From Sulfurimonas sp. (GTDB taxonomy: Bacteria; Campylobacterota; Campylobacteria; Campylobacterales; Sulfurimonadaceae), in NCBI GenBank assembly GCA_030949825.1, contig JAUZSC010000002.1, forward strand, positions 124,001 to 188,000: a stretch of DNA of 64,000 nucleotides, written 5' to 3'. Positions within the stretch are counted from its first letter, which is position 1. Each line of letters begins with the position of its first letter. The notes below the pieces were generated by a model that was not told the DNA's origin, ran no database searches, and worked only from the letters and a program-made list of their open reading frames with translations. Below are positions 1-8,509 of this stretch, one piece after another. The translations under genes and the position numbers were made by a program.

Positions 1-50
1 CCTACTAAAAGTCTTAACACTAGTTTTGCAATATCGTTACTTTGAAACAT
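1..50 (-). CDS. DoxX-like membrane protein, N-terminus only (runs off window)
   Basis: On the minus strand an ATG at 50-48 follows a GGAGAG ribosome site (60-55) and opens a frame reading MFQSNDIAKLVLRLLVG before the window edge. A short polar start followed by a hydrophobic LVLRLLVG segment is how DoxX/SURF4-type four-helix membrane proteins begin, but only about 16 codons are visible. The start overlaps the stop of the upstream 73-residue gene by 14 nt, so the two are probably co-translated. The family call is tentative. Confidence 0.45.
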   Translation of the reverse strand, partial: MFQSNDIAKLVLRLLV

Positions 51-258
51 TTTTCTCTCCATTTTCATGTATTGTTTTTTGTCTAAATTTACAAGAACCA
101 ACACTTATAGTTTTTTTCATTTTTAGAGAATCTTTCACATAAGAAAGTGTACCTTGTGGGTCAGCATCTCCTATCTCTTCTTCTATGATTCTAAGAAGGT
201 CTTTCTCGTTTGTATCTGTCCAGATTTTTTCATAGCTGTATTGTGTTTGTATTTTCAT
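37..258 (-). CDS. small conserved-looking hypothetical protein, 73 aa
   Basis: I do not recognise this protein. It is 73 residues, charged, with no signal peptide or membrane segment; the N-terminal half is acidic (EKDLLRIIEEEIGDADPQ) and the C-terminal half basic with a single Cys. It lies 24 nt after the membrane-anchored gene at 283-843 and overlaps the DoxX-like start, so it looks like part of a minus-strand operon headed by rmuC. The start is an ATG without a strong ribosome site, and a slightly different start is possible. Confidence 0.55.
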   Translation of the reverse strand: MKIQTQYSYEKIWTDTNEKDLLRIIEEEIGDADPQGTLSYVKDSLKMKKTISVGSCKFRQKTIHENGEKNVSK

Positions 259-282
259 ACAATAATCATAGCTAAAAACTCT

Positions 283-843
283 TTATTCAATAAGATTAAT
301 CCCAATATAAAGTTCCAATACACCTAAGTCCTTGACTAAAATATATCGCTTTTGCGCTTTAGCATCTAAGCTACTCACAATAAAACCACCACCTCTTCGT
401 CTAACTTTTTGAATCTCTTCTAAAACAATTGTTCTAGCATCTTTATCTTTATAGTCATTTTTTCCATACAAGGTTTTTTCATAATACGAGGCTAAGAAAA
501 CATTTGTTTGAGTATATCTTTGTAAATTAGCTTTGATATTTTTGATATTTTCTTTTTTACTTTTTTCCTTATCGTATATTTTGATTGTAGATGCATAAAC
601 AGATTTCATCTTTTCTTCTAACTGCCACTTCACTACATTTTCTCTTTGCTTTTGCATCTCTTGTTTTGAAAGCGCCTTTACTTGTGGCATCTGTATTACT
701 TCAATGCTATTAATCTTTAACTTTTTTTGTACGACTTCTTTTTTTATACTCTCAACTGAGTACATAAAGAACAATCCAAAGGCTGTTATTTTAATCAAAA
801 TAACAATTGCTATGTATTTAAAAATCTTCTTTTTTGTAAACAT
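283..843 (-). CDS. membrane-anchored periplasmic protein, Cache-like, unknown function
   Basis: 186 residues: a basic N-terminus, one hydrophobic segment at about residues 9-30, then a roughly 155-residue, probably periplasmic, alpha/beta segment. The tail has a run RRRGGGFIVSSLDAK followed by strands RYILVKDLGVLELYIGIN. This resembles the last strands of single-Cache sensor domains, but no output domain follows, so it would be a stand-alone periplasmic domain on an anchor. It starts immediately after the rmuC stop codon (no spacing), which indicates translational coupling. The Cache assignment is by eye only. Confidence 0.55.
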   Translation of the reverse strand: MFTKKKIFKYIAIVILIKITAFGLFFMYSVESIKKEVVQKKLKINSIEVIQMPQVKALSKQEMQKQRENVVKWQLEEKMKSVYASTIKIYDKEKSKKENIKNIKANLQRYTQTNVFLASYYEKTLYGKNDYKDKDARTIVLEEIQKVRRRGGGFIVSSLDAKAQKRYILVKDLGVLELYIGINLIE

Positions 844-2114
844 TTATGCCTCACTCTGTAAATTTAAAAGTTTTTTGGGCTTAACGCCAAGTGCCACGAT
901 ATTCTCAGCTCTTTTAATAACATTACCACGACCTGTTTGTAAACGCTTCATAGAAGTGTCGTAACTATCCTGCGCTTTTTGCAGATGCCCACCTACTTTT
1001 TGCATCTCTTCGACAAACCCAACAAGTTTTTCATACATTCCCTCAGCTTCAGATGCAATCTTCAGAGCATGGTCCTGCTGCCTTTGTGTACGCCAAATAT
1101 GTTCGATAGTTCTGAGTGTCACTAGCAATGTTGAAGGAGAAACGACTAAAATGTTGTTGTCATACGCCCGTTTAAAAAACTCTCCATCTTCACTAAGAGC
1201 GAGCAAAAAGCTCCCTCGATGGGCATAAACAGAAGTACATAATCAAGTGTATTTAGACCCTCTAATTTTTCATAGTTTTTAGAACTCAAGTCTTTTATAT
1301 GCCCAGAAATACTTTTTAAATGCTCTTTTAATGCAAGCTTTTTCAAAGTCTCATCTTCTGTACTCATAAATCTTTCATAAGCAACAAGCGAGACTTTCGA
1401 ATCTATGACGATATCTCTATCTTGTGGAAGGTGCACAATAACATCAGGTCTATACATTTTGCCTTCATCTGATTTAAGTGTAGCTTGAATCTCATATTCA
1501 CTACCCTCTCGAAGACCTGAATCTTCTAAAATCTTTTGTAAAACTATCTCGCCCCAGTTCCCCTGTGTTTTATTTTCACCCTTGAGTGCATTGGTCAAGT
1601 TAAGTGCATCTTGAGAAAGCTGTTGATTCATCTCTTTTAAACGCAAGAGTTCGTCTTTGAGTAAATGACCATCTTTACTTGTAGTGTTAAATTGTTCTTT
1701 TGACTGCTGTGAAAAATTTGTAATCTGCTCACGAAATGGTTTAAGTAAAACCTCAAACTGCTCTTTTTGGGTATGGGAAAACTGTTTTGATTTATCTTCA
1801 AAAATCTGATTTGCCAAAAATTTAAACTCTTTACTCAAAGCGTCTTTAGCATCTTGGAGTACAAGTAATTTTTCATTTGAAGACTTGATTTCTTCTTCGT
1901 AACGAGTATTTAAAACAGCTATATTTAATTCTAAGTCTCTTTTGGCATCTAGCATCTGAGTATACTGTTCATTACTTTGTTTTTCTTGTAACTGGTACTG
2001 CTCAATCACTAATAATAATTTATCTTTGAGTTTTAAATAAAAGTAGCTAATAACCAAGACCGCTACAAAACTCACTAGAAAAAGAACCATATATATGTCT
2101 ACATTAATATTCAC
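844..2114 (-). CDS. rmuC: DNA recombination protein RmuC (frameshifted in this sequence)
   Basis: RmuC limits DNA rearrangements, probably as a nuclease-like factor; it is anchored in the inner membrane and has a long coiled coil. Visible in order: a membrane segment at residues 8-27, a coiled coil of about 130 residues, then the conserved core with GNWGEIVLQKILEDSGL, YRPDVIVHLP and the lysine-bearing IDSKVSL. The frame breaks after FMPIEGAF: the continuation LALSEDGEFFKRAYDNNI is one base off. Adding one T to the T5 run (complement of A at 1205-1209) restores an uninterrupted protein of about 422 residues. Translation starts at GTG 2114, with AGGA about 8 nt upstream. It is either a true pseudogene or a base-call error; I favour the latter. 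Confidence 0.85.
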
Positions 2115-2145
2115 TATTTATTCCTAGGTTTTTAATATTTGAATT

Positions 2146-2151
2146 ATTATA
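2146..2151 (-). promoter_or_regulatory. -10 box for rmuC operon
   Basis: TATAAT on the minus strand, giving a predicted start near 2139 and a leader of about 25 nt before the rmuC GTG. There is no clear -35, as is usual for Campylobacterota housekeeping promoters. Confidence 0.5.
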
Positions 2152-2264
2152 CACCATTGAAGATAAAAATATATAAACCATGACAAATTGACACATTTTG
2201 AACATTATTAACTTATCTTATTTAAACTATTTGATATTTTAATAAATAATTTTGATTGTTTGGT

Positions 2265-2270
2265 TATAAT
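2265..2270 (+). promoter_or_regulatory. -10 box for DEAD-box helicase gene
   Basis: TATAAT preceded by T-rich sequence. Transcription would begin near 2277, giving a leader of about 60 nt that carries the hairpin at 2282-2320. Confidence 0.55.
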
Positions 2271-2281
2271 TCGCGTATTAT

Positions 2282-2320
2282 TTAAGGGGAAGATGTTGAA
2301 ATCTTATGTCATCTCCTTAA
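2282..2320 (+). promoter_or_regulatory. 5' UTR hairpin of the DEAD-box helicase mRNA
   Basis: TTAAGG (2282-2287) and AGATG (2291-2295) pair with CATCT (2310-2314) and CCTTAA (2315-2320), leaving a three-base bulge on the 5' side and a loop of about 14 nt. The structure sits at the very 5' end of the predicted transcript and stops 5 nt before the AAAGGA ribosome site. It could stabilise the mRNA or let the helicase act on its own message; that role is inference. Confidence 0.45.
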
Positions 2321-2336
2321 TTACAAAGGATTATAG

Positions 2337-3953
2337 ATGGCAGAAAATGCATCAGAACAAACACCCCCAGTAGAAGTAGTTGAAGAAGAAAAGAAAATCA
2401 CATTTGATGACTTAGGTCTTAGGTCAGAACTTTTAAGAAGTATTAAATTCGCTGGTTTTACGCACCCTAGCCCGATTCAAGAAGAGGCTATTCCAATCGT
2501 TATGGCTGGAAAAGACATCGTTGGTCAAGCACACACAGGAACAGGAAAAACAGCAGCTTTTTCACTTCCAGTACTGAACAACATGCGTGTAGATGGTTCA
2601 GTTGAACTTTTAGTAATTACACCAACGCGTGAGCTTGCAACACAAGTTTCAGATGAAATTTTCAAATACGGTAGAAACATGAATGTTAAAACTGTAACTG
2701 TATACGGTGGTAGCTCATACAGCCGTCAACTTGACTTAATCAACAGAGGAGCATCTGTTGTTGTAGCAACTCCAGGTCGTCTTTTAGACATTCTTAAACG
2801 CGGCATGCTTAAAAACTTTACTCCAAGTACTGTTGTACTCGATGAAGCTGATGAGATGCTTGACATGGGTTTTCTTGATGATATTAATGAAATATTTTCG
2901 TTTCTTCCAACAAATCGTCAAACATTACTATTTTCAGCAACTATGCCACAGCCAATTAAAACACTTGCAAGTAGAATCTTAGTTGATCCTAAGTTTATCT
3001 CTATTACTAAGGGTGAAACTACAAATGCTGACATCGAACAACTTTATTATGTAATCGAAGAAAGTGAAAGAGATGATGCGATTATTCGCTTAATGGATGC
3101 AGAAGATACAAACAAATGCATTGTATTTTGTAGAACAAAATCTGAAGTAGATAGACTAAGTAATGTTCTTTCAAATGCTGGATATTTAGCAAATGGTCTT
3201 CATGGAGATATGGAACAGCGTCAGCGTGAAACAGTTATTAAAGGCTTCAAAGCCAACGCGGTTAAAGTTCTTGTGGCTACAGATGTTGCAGCGCGTGGTA
3301 TCCATGTAAATGCTATATCTCATGTTTTTAATTACCATATTCCATTTGATCCTGAGTCTTATGTTCACCGTATTGGTAGAACGGGTCGTGCTGGAACTAA
3401 GGGTAAGGCGATTACACTTCTTACTCCACTTGAGTTTAAAGAACTTCAGCGTATTAAAAATAAAGTTGGAACTTCTATGGGTCACGCTTTTATTCCAAGT
3501 AAAAATGACTTAAGAGCTTCTGTTGTTGACTCACTTGTTAAAAAAGTTGAAGATCATAAAATTTATGATGAAGCACACAGAGTACTTGACCAACTAAAAC
3601 AAGACATAGATGAAGAACAAATCATGTATAAACTTGTTTCTATGCTTTTAGATCAACAAGATGTTAAAGGTCCAAACAACATTGGTATTCCGGCCGACAG
3701 ACTTGATGAAGTTCTAGCCCGTGCTGCAAAACGCGGTGGAGGCGGCGGTGGTCGTGGTCGAGGAAGAAATGGTGGTGGTTACCGTGGTAATAAACCACGC
3801 TCAGGTGGTGGTTCAAATCGTTCAGGCGGAGGCGGTGGTTACCGTGGAAACCGTGAAGGCGGAAATGGCGGAGGCGGAAGCAGAGATGGTGGAGGCGGTG
3901 GCTACCGCGGAAACCGTTCAAGTTCATCAAGCTCTAGCAGACATAGAGACTAA
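2337..3953 (+). CDS. DEAD-box ATP-dependent RNA helicase with RGG-rich tail
   Basis: An RNA-unwinding ATPase acting in ribosome assembly and mRNA turnover, especially in the cold. All DEAD-box motifs are present in order: a Q motif (FDDLGLRSELLRSI...PIQ), Walker A AHTGTGKT, PTRELA, VLDEADEML, LFSATMP, ARGIHV and HRIGRTGRAG. The last 75 or so residues are a low-complexity Gly/Arg/Ser tail with repeated GGGGGYRGNR units, an RNA-binding extension typical of RhlE/DeaD-type helicases. Length is 538 residues. The ATG is preceded by AAAGGA. It is probably monocistronic, with its own promoter and a hairpin repeat downstream. The exact subfamily (RhlE versus DeaD/CsdA) is not decidable by eye. Confidence 0.93.
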   Translation: MAENASEQTPPVEVVEEEKKITFDDLGLRSELLRSIKFAGFTHPSPIQEEAIPIVMAGKDIVGQAHTGTGKTAAFSLPVLNNMRVDGSVELLVITPTRELATQVSDEIFKYGRNMNVKTVTVYGGSSYSRQLDLINRGASVVVATPGRLLDILKRGMLKNFTPSTVVLDEADEMLDMGFLDDINEIFSFLPTNRQTLLFSATMPQPIKTLASRILVDPKFISITKGETTNADIEQLYYVIEESERDDAIIRLMDAEDTNKCIVFCRTKSEVDRLSNVLSNAGYLANGLHGDMEQRQRETVIKGFKANAVKVLVATDVAARGIHVNAISHVFNYHIPFDPESYVHRIGRTGRAGTKGKAITLLTPLEFKELQRIKNKVGTSMGHAFIPSKNDLRASVVDSLVKKVEDHKIYDEAHRVLDQLKQDIDEEQIMYKLVSMLLDQQDVKGPNNIGIPADRLDEVLARAAKRGGGGGGRGRGRNGGGYRGNKPRSGGGSNRSGGGGGYRGNREGGNGGGGSRDGGGGGYRGNRSSSSSSSRHRD

Positions 3954-3964
3954 ACTTCTTCTCC

Positions 3965-3993
3965 CTCATTCCCATGCTTCGCTTGGGAATGAG
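3965..3993 (+). repeat. REP-like hairpin repeat, copy 1
   Basis: A perfect 10-bp inverted repeat, CTCATTCCCA / TGGGAATGAG, with a 9-nt loop TGCTTCGCT. The core TTCCCATGCTTCG recurs on the opposite strand in the hairpin at 46483-46511. There is no T-tract, so it is a poor intrinsic terminator by itself, though it may protect the 3' end of the helicase mRNA. Confidence 0.6.
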
Positions 3994-4027
3994 ATATATC
4001 CCCTCTACAAATTTCATAAAAACTCGT

Positions 4028-4033
4028 TATAAT
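4028..4033 (+). promoter_or_regulatory. -10 box for HIT-family gene
   Basis: TATAAT 18 nt before the ATG at 4052; the predicted leader is only about 12 nt and includes the AAGG ribosome site. This position is one reason to prefer the downstream start of the HIT gene. Confidence 0.5.
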
Positions 4034-4051
4034 TTCCAAAAAGGCTTTCTC

Positions 4052-4432
4052 ATGCACCTACTAATATACGAAGATTCAGAGATTTATATAGAAAAAGAAG
4101 AAAGTGAAATCCCATGGCTAAAAATTTTTACAAAAGAGCCGTTTAAAGAACTAGGCGATGTTCCAAAACCTCTTCGACTTAAACTCTTTGAAGTTTATGA
4201 CATAATCGAGCATGAAATGAAACGCTACTATACTCCTAAAAAAATCAACCTTGCCTCATTTGCAAATATGCTTCCTCGTGTACACTTACATGTTATGGCA
4301 CGGTTTGAAGAAGATAGTTATTTTCCCAACCCAATGTGGGGAGAAAAACTTCGAGAGTCAAACTTAAGATTACCCGATGAAAAAGACTTTCATAAGCGTG
4401 TTTTTAATGCTCTAAATCAAATGAAAAAGTAA
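4052..4432 (+). CDS. HIT-family nucleotide hydrolase/transferase
   Basis: A 126-residue histidine-triad-type protein; the family hydrolyses or transfers nucleotidyl groups from dinucleoside polyphosphates or AMP conjugates. The C-terminal half has VHLHVMARF followed by EEDSYFPNPMWGE, the variant HIT signature of small bacterial HIT proteins, in which the first His of the triad is Arg here (PRVHLHV). The start at 4052 is chosen over an in-frame ATG at 3974 because the upstream ATG lies inside the hairpin repeat and before the -10 box, while 4052 has AAGG seven nt upstream. The substrate is unknown. Confidence 0.78.
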   Translation: MHLLIYEDSEIYIEKEESEIPWLKIFTKEPFKELGDVPKPLRLKLFEVYDIIEHEMKRYYTPKKINLASFANMLPRVHLHVMARFEEDSYFPNPMWGEKLRESNLRLPDEKDFHKRVFNALNQMKK

Positions 4433-4450
4433 TTATTAACATCTTTTAAC

Positions 4451-4456
4451 TATAAT
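4451..4456 (+). promoter_or_regulatory. -10 box for ctpA-purCSQ operon
   Basis: TATAAT in AT-rich DNA 33 nt before the ctpA ATG; predicted start near 4463. It would drive the tightly packed genes from ctpA to crcB. Confidence 0.5.
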
Positions 4457-4488
4457 ACATTTTTAAAATATTAACCTATGGAAAATTT

Positions 4489-5826
4489 ATGAAAAACAAA
4501 AAATATCTAAGCTTAGGGTTTGTCAGTGCTGCACTTGCTATTGCACTGCTTTTTTCTTCGAATCTTTTTGCAAAAGAGACTAAAACTGGTGAAGAAAAAG
4601 AGATCTCTCGTCTTCAAGCCTTAGCAAAATTCACAAAAGTTATTGGTATCGTTGAACAATATAATGTTGATGATTTAAGCATAGAAGACTTGATGGACAA
4701 AGCCATTGAGGGTATGCTTACAAACATAGATGCACACTCAAGTTATCTTAAGAAAAAAGATTACAAAAAACTAAAAGTTCAAACAGAGGGTGAATTTGGT
4801 GGTCTTGGAATCACCGTTGGTGTTCGGGATGGGGCATTAACTGTCATAGCACCCATTGAGGGAACTCCAGCTGATAAGGCTGGTCTTAAGGCTAAAGATA
4901 TTATTTTAAAAATTGATAAAGAGTCTACTATTGGTATGACTATAGATGATGCAGTTTCTATCATGCGTGGAAAAGTTGGTACACCCATTGATCTTATGAT
5001 AGTTAGAGAAGGTGAAAATAAACCACTTCCTATTCATATAGTCCGAGGCATTATTTCTATAGAATCTGTCTATGCTAAAACTATTGAAGATAATCTTTTA
5101 TACATTCGCGTAACTAGTTTTGATAAAAAAGTTGCAACAGATGTTAAAAAAGCTATAAAAAAGAAACAAGAAACTACTAAAGGCATTGTGCTTGACCTTA
5201 GAAATAATCCTGGTGGACTTCTCGATCAAGCGGTTGACTTAACAGACCTGTTTGTTGATGAGGGTGAGATAGTCTCTCAAAAGGGGCGAAACGAAAGTGA
5301 TAATAGAAACTACTTTGCATCTGCTAGCACAACTGTCACAAAAGTTCCTCTTGTTGTTCTTATAAATGGGGGAAGTGCGAGTGCGAGTGAGATTGTAAGT
5401 GGCGCGCTTCAAGATCATAAGCGTGCTGTCCTTTTAGGTGAAAATACCTTTGGAAAAGGAAGCGTTCAAATTGTCCTTCCTATTGTTAAGGGTGAAGCTG
5501 TTAAGCTAACCATTGCCCGCTACTATTTACCAAGTGGAAGAACGATTCAAGCAGTTGGAGTGAAACCTGATATCGAAGTATTTCCAGGTATTGTAACGAC
5601 TAAGAAAAATGAATTTGCGATTAAAGAAGCGGACTTAAAAAAACACCTTGAAGAAGAACTTGAAAAAGTTGATTTAAATGAAGAAGATAAAGCTAAGAAA
5701 AAAGATGCTGATAAAGCAGATGCAAAAGCTAAAAAAGATATAATCACGCCAGAAATGATAAATAAAGATATTCAGCTTAAAACTGCTGTAGATATTTTAA
5801 AAGCTCTCATAATCATAAAAGGATAG
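4489..5826 (+). CDS. ctpA: S41-family C-terminal processing protease, CtpA-type
   Basis: A periplasmic serine protease that removes C-terminal tails from secreted or envelope proteins. An N-terminal signal/anchor (residues 5-28, ending LFA-K) is followed by a PDZ domain (about 90-180, EFGGLGITVG... GTPADKAGLKAKDIILKID) and the S41 protease core with the nucleophile in GGSASASEIVSG and the lysine in ENTFGKGSVQ. The C-terminus is a Lys/Asp-rich linker and helix. 445 residues is normal for the family. It is 6 nt upstream of purC, so it is probably transcribed with the purine genes. This start leaves an intact signal peptide. Confidence 0.93.
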   Translation: MKNKKYLSLGFVSAALAIALLFSSNLFAKETKTGEEKEISRLQALAKFTKVIGIVEQYNVDDLSIEDLMDKAIEGMLTNIDAHSSYLKKKDYKKLKVQTEGEFGGLGITVGVRDGALTVIAPIEGTPADKAGLKAKDIILKIDKESTIGMTIDDAVSIMRGKVGTPIDLMIVREGENKPLPIHIVRGIISIESVYAKTIEDNLLYIRVTSFDKKVATDVKKAIKKKQETTKGIVLDLRNNPGGLLDQAVDLTDLFVDEGEIVSQKGRNESDNRNYFASASTTVTKVPLVVLINGGSASASEIVSGALQDHKRAVLLGENTFGKGSVQIVLPIVKGEAVKLTIARYYLPSGRTIQAVGVKPDIEVFPGIVTTKKNEFAIKEADLKKHLEEELEKVDLNEEDKAKKKDADKADAKAKKDIITPEMINKDIQLKTAVDILKALIIIKG

Positions 5827-5832
5827 CAAAGC

Positions 5833-6546
5833 ATGGAAAAAAGAGAACTTCTTTATGAAGGAAAAGCTAAAAAACTTTTTTTAACTGATGATCCAGACTT
5901 AGTAATCTCTGAGTTTAAAGATTCCTTAACTGCCTTTAACGGTGAAAAAAAATCTTCTGAGATTGGTAAAGGTGCTTTAAACAACAAAATTTCCACAGAA
6001 CTTTTTAAACTTTTAGAATCACATGGCATTCAAACACACTTTGTTCAAATGCTTGATGACAACAATATGCTCCATACAAAAGTTGATGTTATTCTTATAG
6101 AAGTAATTGTTCGAAACATTGCAACAGGAAGCTTAACGCGTAATCTTGGTATAGAAGACGGAACAGTCTTACCTTTTACACTTGTAGAATTTGATTATAA
6201 AAATGACGACTTAGGTGACCCTAAACTCAATGACCAACATGCACTTATTTTAGGACTCGTTGAGCATCAAGATGAACTTGATAAACTTCGTAGAATGGCA
6301 CGACAAATCAACGATATTTTGCATCCTTTCTTTTTTGAAAAAGGTTTAAATCTTGTTGATTTTAAACTTGAGTTTGGAAAAGATTCAAATGGAAATATTA
6401 TTCTCATTGATGAAATATCACCTGATAACTGCCGTTTTTGGGATGTCAAGAGTGGTGAGAAAATGGATAAGGACAGATTTCGTCAAGGTCTTGGTGGAGT
6501 TACAGTAGCTTACGAGCAAGTTTTAAATAGAATATTAGGAAAATAA
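5833..6546 (+). CDS. purC: SAICAR synthetase (purine biosynthesis)
   Basis: Phosphoribosylaminoimidazole-succinocarboxamide synthase ligates aspartate to CAIR with ATP hydrolysis in de novo purine synthesis. 237 residues with the family start [11 protein letters not shown], the central [17 protein letters not shown] and the C-terminal [15 protein letters not shown] containing the catalytic acidic cluster. It is first of a purC-purS-purQ block with 3-nt and 1-nt junctions, which makes the three proteins stoichiometrically coupled. Soluble, cytoplasmic, no anomalies. Confidence 0.96.
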   Translation: MEKRELLYEGKAKKLFLTDDPDLVISEFKDSLTAFNGEKKSSEIGKGALNNKISTELFKLLESHGIQTHFVQMLDDNNMLHTKVDVILIEVIVRNIATGSLTRNLGIEDGTVLPFTLVEFDYKNDDLGDPKLNDQHALILGLVEHQDELDKLRRMARQINDILHPFFFEKGLNLVDFKLEFGKDSNGNIILIDEISPDNCRFWDVKSGEKMDKDRFRQGLGGVTVAYEQVLNRILGK

Positions 6547-6549
6547 ATA

Positions 6550-6789
6550 ATGAAAGCAATAGTAAATATATCTTTAAAAGCCGGTGTTTTAGATTCTCAA
6601 GGCAAAGCAGTTCACCATGCTTTAGATTCTCTTCACTTTTCTGGTGTTGATGATGTTCGTGTAGGAAAACAAATAATACTAAAACTAAAGACTACAGATA
6701 AAGCACAGGCTATGACTGATGTAACTAAGATGTGTGAAGAGCTTCTTGCAAACACAGTAATCGAAGACTACGAGATAGAGCTAGTATAA
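6550..6789 (+). CDS. purS: phosphoribosylformylglycinamidine synthase, PurS subunit
   Basis: The small subunit that bridges PurQ (glutaminase) and PurL (synthetase) in the three-part FGAM synthase. 79 residues with the typical VNISLKAGVLDSQGKAV start and DDVRVGKQIIL strand. It overlaps purQ by one base (TAATG). purL is not in this window. Confidence 0.94.
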   Translation: MKAIVNISLKAGVLDSQGKAVHHALDSLHFSGVDDVRVGKQIILKLKTTDKAQAMTDVTKMCEELLANTVIEDYEIELV

Positions 6790-7460
6790 TGAAGGTAACA
6801 ATTCTTCAATTCCCTGGAACTAACTGTGAATATGACACACAACATGCATTCGAAAAACTTGGTGCTACAACTGAGATAGTATGGCATAAATCACAATCAA
6901 TTCCAAGAGATACAAATCTATTGGTTGTTGCGGGTGGATTTTCTTACGGTGACTACCTTAGAAGTGGAGCTATCGCAAGCTTTTCTCCTGTAATGAAAGC
7001 AGTAATAGAGTATGCAAACAAAGGTGGAAAAGTTCTTGGCATCTGCAATGGTTTTCAAGTTTTAACTGAAGCTGGATTACTCCCTGGTGCATTAAAAAGA
7101 AATGATGGTTTACATTTTATATCTAAACACCATCATTTAAAAGTTATTAGCAATGACAATGTATTTTTAGAAAAGCTAGAAAACAATGATGTTCTTAATA
7201 TCCCTATAGCACACCATGATGGTAATTACTTTATCGACAATGACTCGCTTAAAGAACTCGAAATAAACAATCAAATTCTTTTAAAATATACAGATGAAAA
7301 TGGTACTATACAAAACCCTAATGGAAGTGTAGAATCTATTGCTGGGGTTTGTAACAAAGAGAAAAATATCTTTGGTCTTATGCCTCATCCAGAGAGAGCC
7401 ATGGAGTTAATCCTTGGCTCAGATGATGGAATAAAAATGCTTCAAGGATTCTTAAAATAG
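6789..7460 (+). CDS. purQ: phosphoribosylformylglycinamidine synthase, PurQ glutaminase subunit
   Basis: A class I glutamine amidotransferase that supplies ammonia to PurL for FGAR to FGAM conversion. 223 residues with the nucleophile Cys in GICNGFQ, an oxyanion segment GGFSYGDYLRSGAIA, and the catalytic His/Glu in PHPERAME. Its stop overlaps the GTG of the next gene by one base. Confidence 0.96.
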   Translation: MKVTILQFPGTNCEYDTQHAFEKLGATTEIVWHKSQSIPRDTNLLVVAGGFSYGDYLRSGAIASFSPVMKAVIEYANKGGKVLGICNGFQVLTEAGLLPGALKRNDGLHFISKHHHLKVISNDNVFLEKLENNDVLNIPIAHHDGNYFIDNDSLKELEINNQILLKYTDENGTIQNPNGSVESIAGVCNKEKNIFGLMPHPERAMELILGSDDGIKMLQGFLK

Positions 7461-8509
7461 TGAAAAAACTATTACTTCTTTTCTTATTATTTATCTCAAG
7501 TCTTTATGCAAATAAAGTTTTGTATCTATCGTATGTAAATGTTCCCGATAGAATCATAAAAGGTGAAGTATTCTCGATAACTATTAAAACTATTGCAACT
7601 GTTCCAAATTTTGATGGAATTAGTTATACCTTTAAAAACCGTAGAGGATTACGCGTTTTAAATGTTGTTCCTTACCGTCAAAAAAAAGGTAGAGTTTTTC
7701 TTGAAACATTTAAATTTATTGCGACAAGAAATGCAGCACGACTTCCTGATATTACAGCTTCTATTGACGCAAGGCGAGCCTATGAAACAACAACACTAAG
7801 CGGTAAAAAGCTTAATGTAATTGCCCTGAATCCTAAAAAGGATTATTCAAATATCATAGCCGATTCTCTTGAACTTCAAGACTATAAGACAACAAGCTTT
7901 GACACTAAACATAATATTATCGTTTTTACAGCCCTTGCGCAAAACTCAAACCTCCAAACAATTAAATTTCAAAATGTATTTAAACAAGGTGTAGAATCTA
8001 TTAATAAAAAATCATTTATTAAACCTAAAGTTACATACTTTATTGTTGTAAATAAAGATTTAGAAAAGTTTTCTTTTACATATTTCAATCTTCAAACAAA
8101 TCGTTTTACTAAGCTTACCATACCTATTATCTTAGATGATGACAGTGTTACTACACAAACTGACCTAAAACCAAAAGATCAATCAAAAGAAAGATTAAAA
8201 ATGAATATTGCAGCTGGAGTTGCCCTTAGTATTTTATTCTTTGCCCTTTGGAGACGAAAGTTTATCTATATAGTTCTAATATTTTTTCCTCTTGTGTATG
8301 TTATATATTTTGCCATGCCATCAGAAGATATATGCATTAAACAAGGAAGTTCCATCCATTTACTTCCTGTGCATAACGGAACAATATTTGAGACAACAAG
8401 CGAAGTGTACACACTTTCCAAAGAAGGAAGTGTAAAAGATTTCACCAAGGTAAAACTTAAAAATAAAAAAATAGGCTGGGTTAAAAATGAAGATCTTTGC
8501 GCACCTTAG
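7460..8509 (+). CDS. BatD-like envelope protein with C-terminal SH3-like tail
   Basis: 349 residues. A Sec signal peptide (1-17, ending YA-N) precedes an Ig-like beta-rich region (about 20-235) that starts YVNVPDRIIKGEVFSITIK, similar to the first domain of BatD/oxygen-tolerance proteins. Two membrane segments follow at about 252-285, then a roughly 60-residue C-terminal domain (SSIHLLPVHNG... KKIGWVKNEDLC) that looks like a bacterial SH3 fold. The start is GTG, overlapping the purQ stop, so expression is coupled to purine genes without obvious functional logic. Its 3' end overlaps plsC by 23 nt. Function not established; BatD relatedness is inference. Confidence 0.7.
   Translation: MKKLLLLFLLFISSLYANKVLYLSYVNVPDRIIKGEVFSITIKTIATVPNFDGISYTFKNRRGLRVLNVVPYRQKKGRVFLETFKFIATRNAARLPDITASIDARRAYETTTLSGKKLNVIALNPKKDYSNIIADSLELQDYKTTSFDTKHNIIVFTALAQNSNLQTIKFQNVFKQGVESINKKSFIKPKVTYFIVVNKDLEKFSFTYFNLQTNRFTKLTIPIILDDDSVTTQTDLKPKDQSKERLKMNIAAGVALSILFFALWRRKFIYIVLIFFPLVYVIYFAMPSEDICIKQGSSIHLLPVHNGTIFETTSEVYTLSKEGSVKDFTKVKLKNKKIGWVKNEDLCAP

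Noticed and set aside
3664..4032. Long open frames on both strands over the helicase tail
   Set aside because: They are low-complexity by-products of the Gly/Arg repeat; no ribosome sites, and the helicase frame is clearly the coding one.
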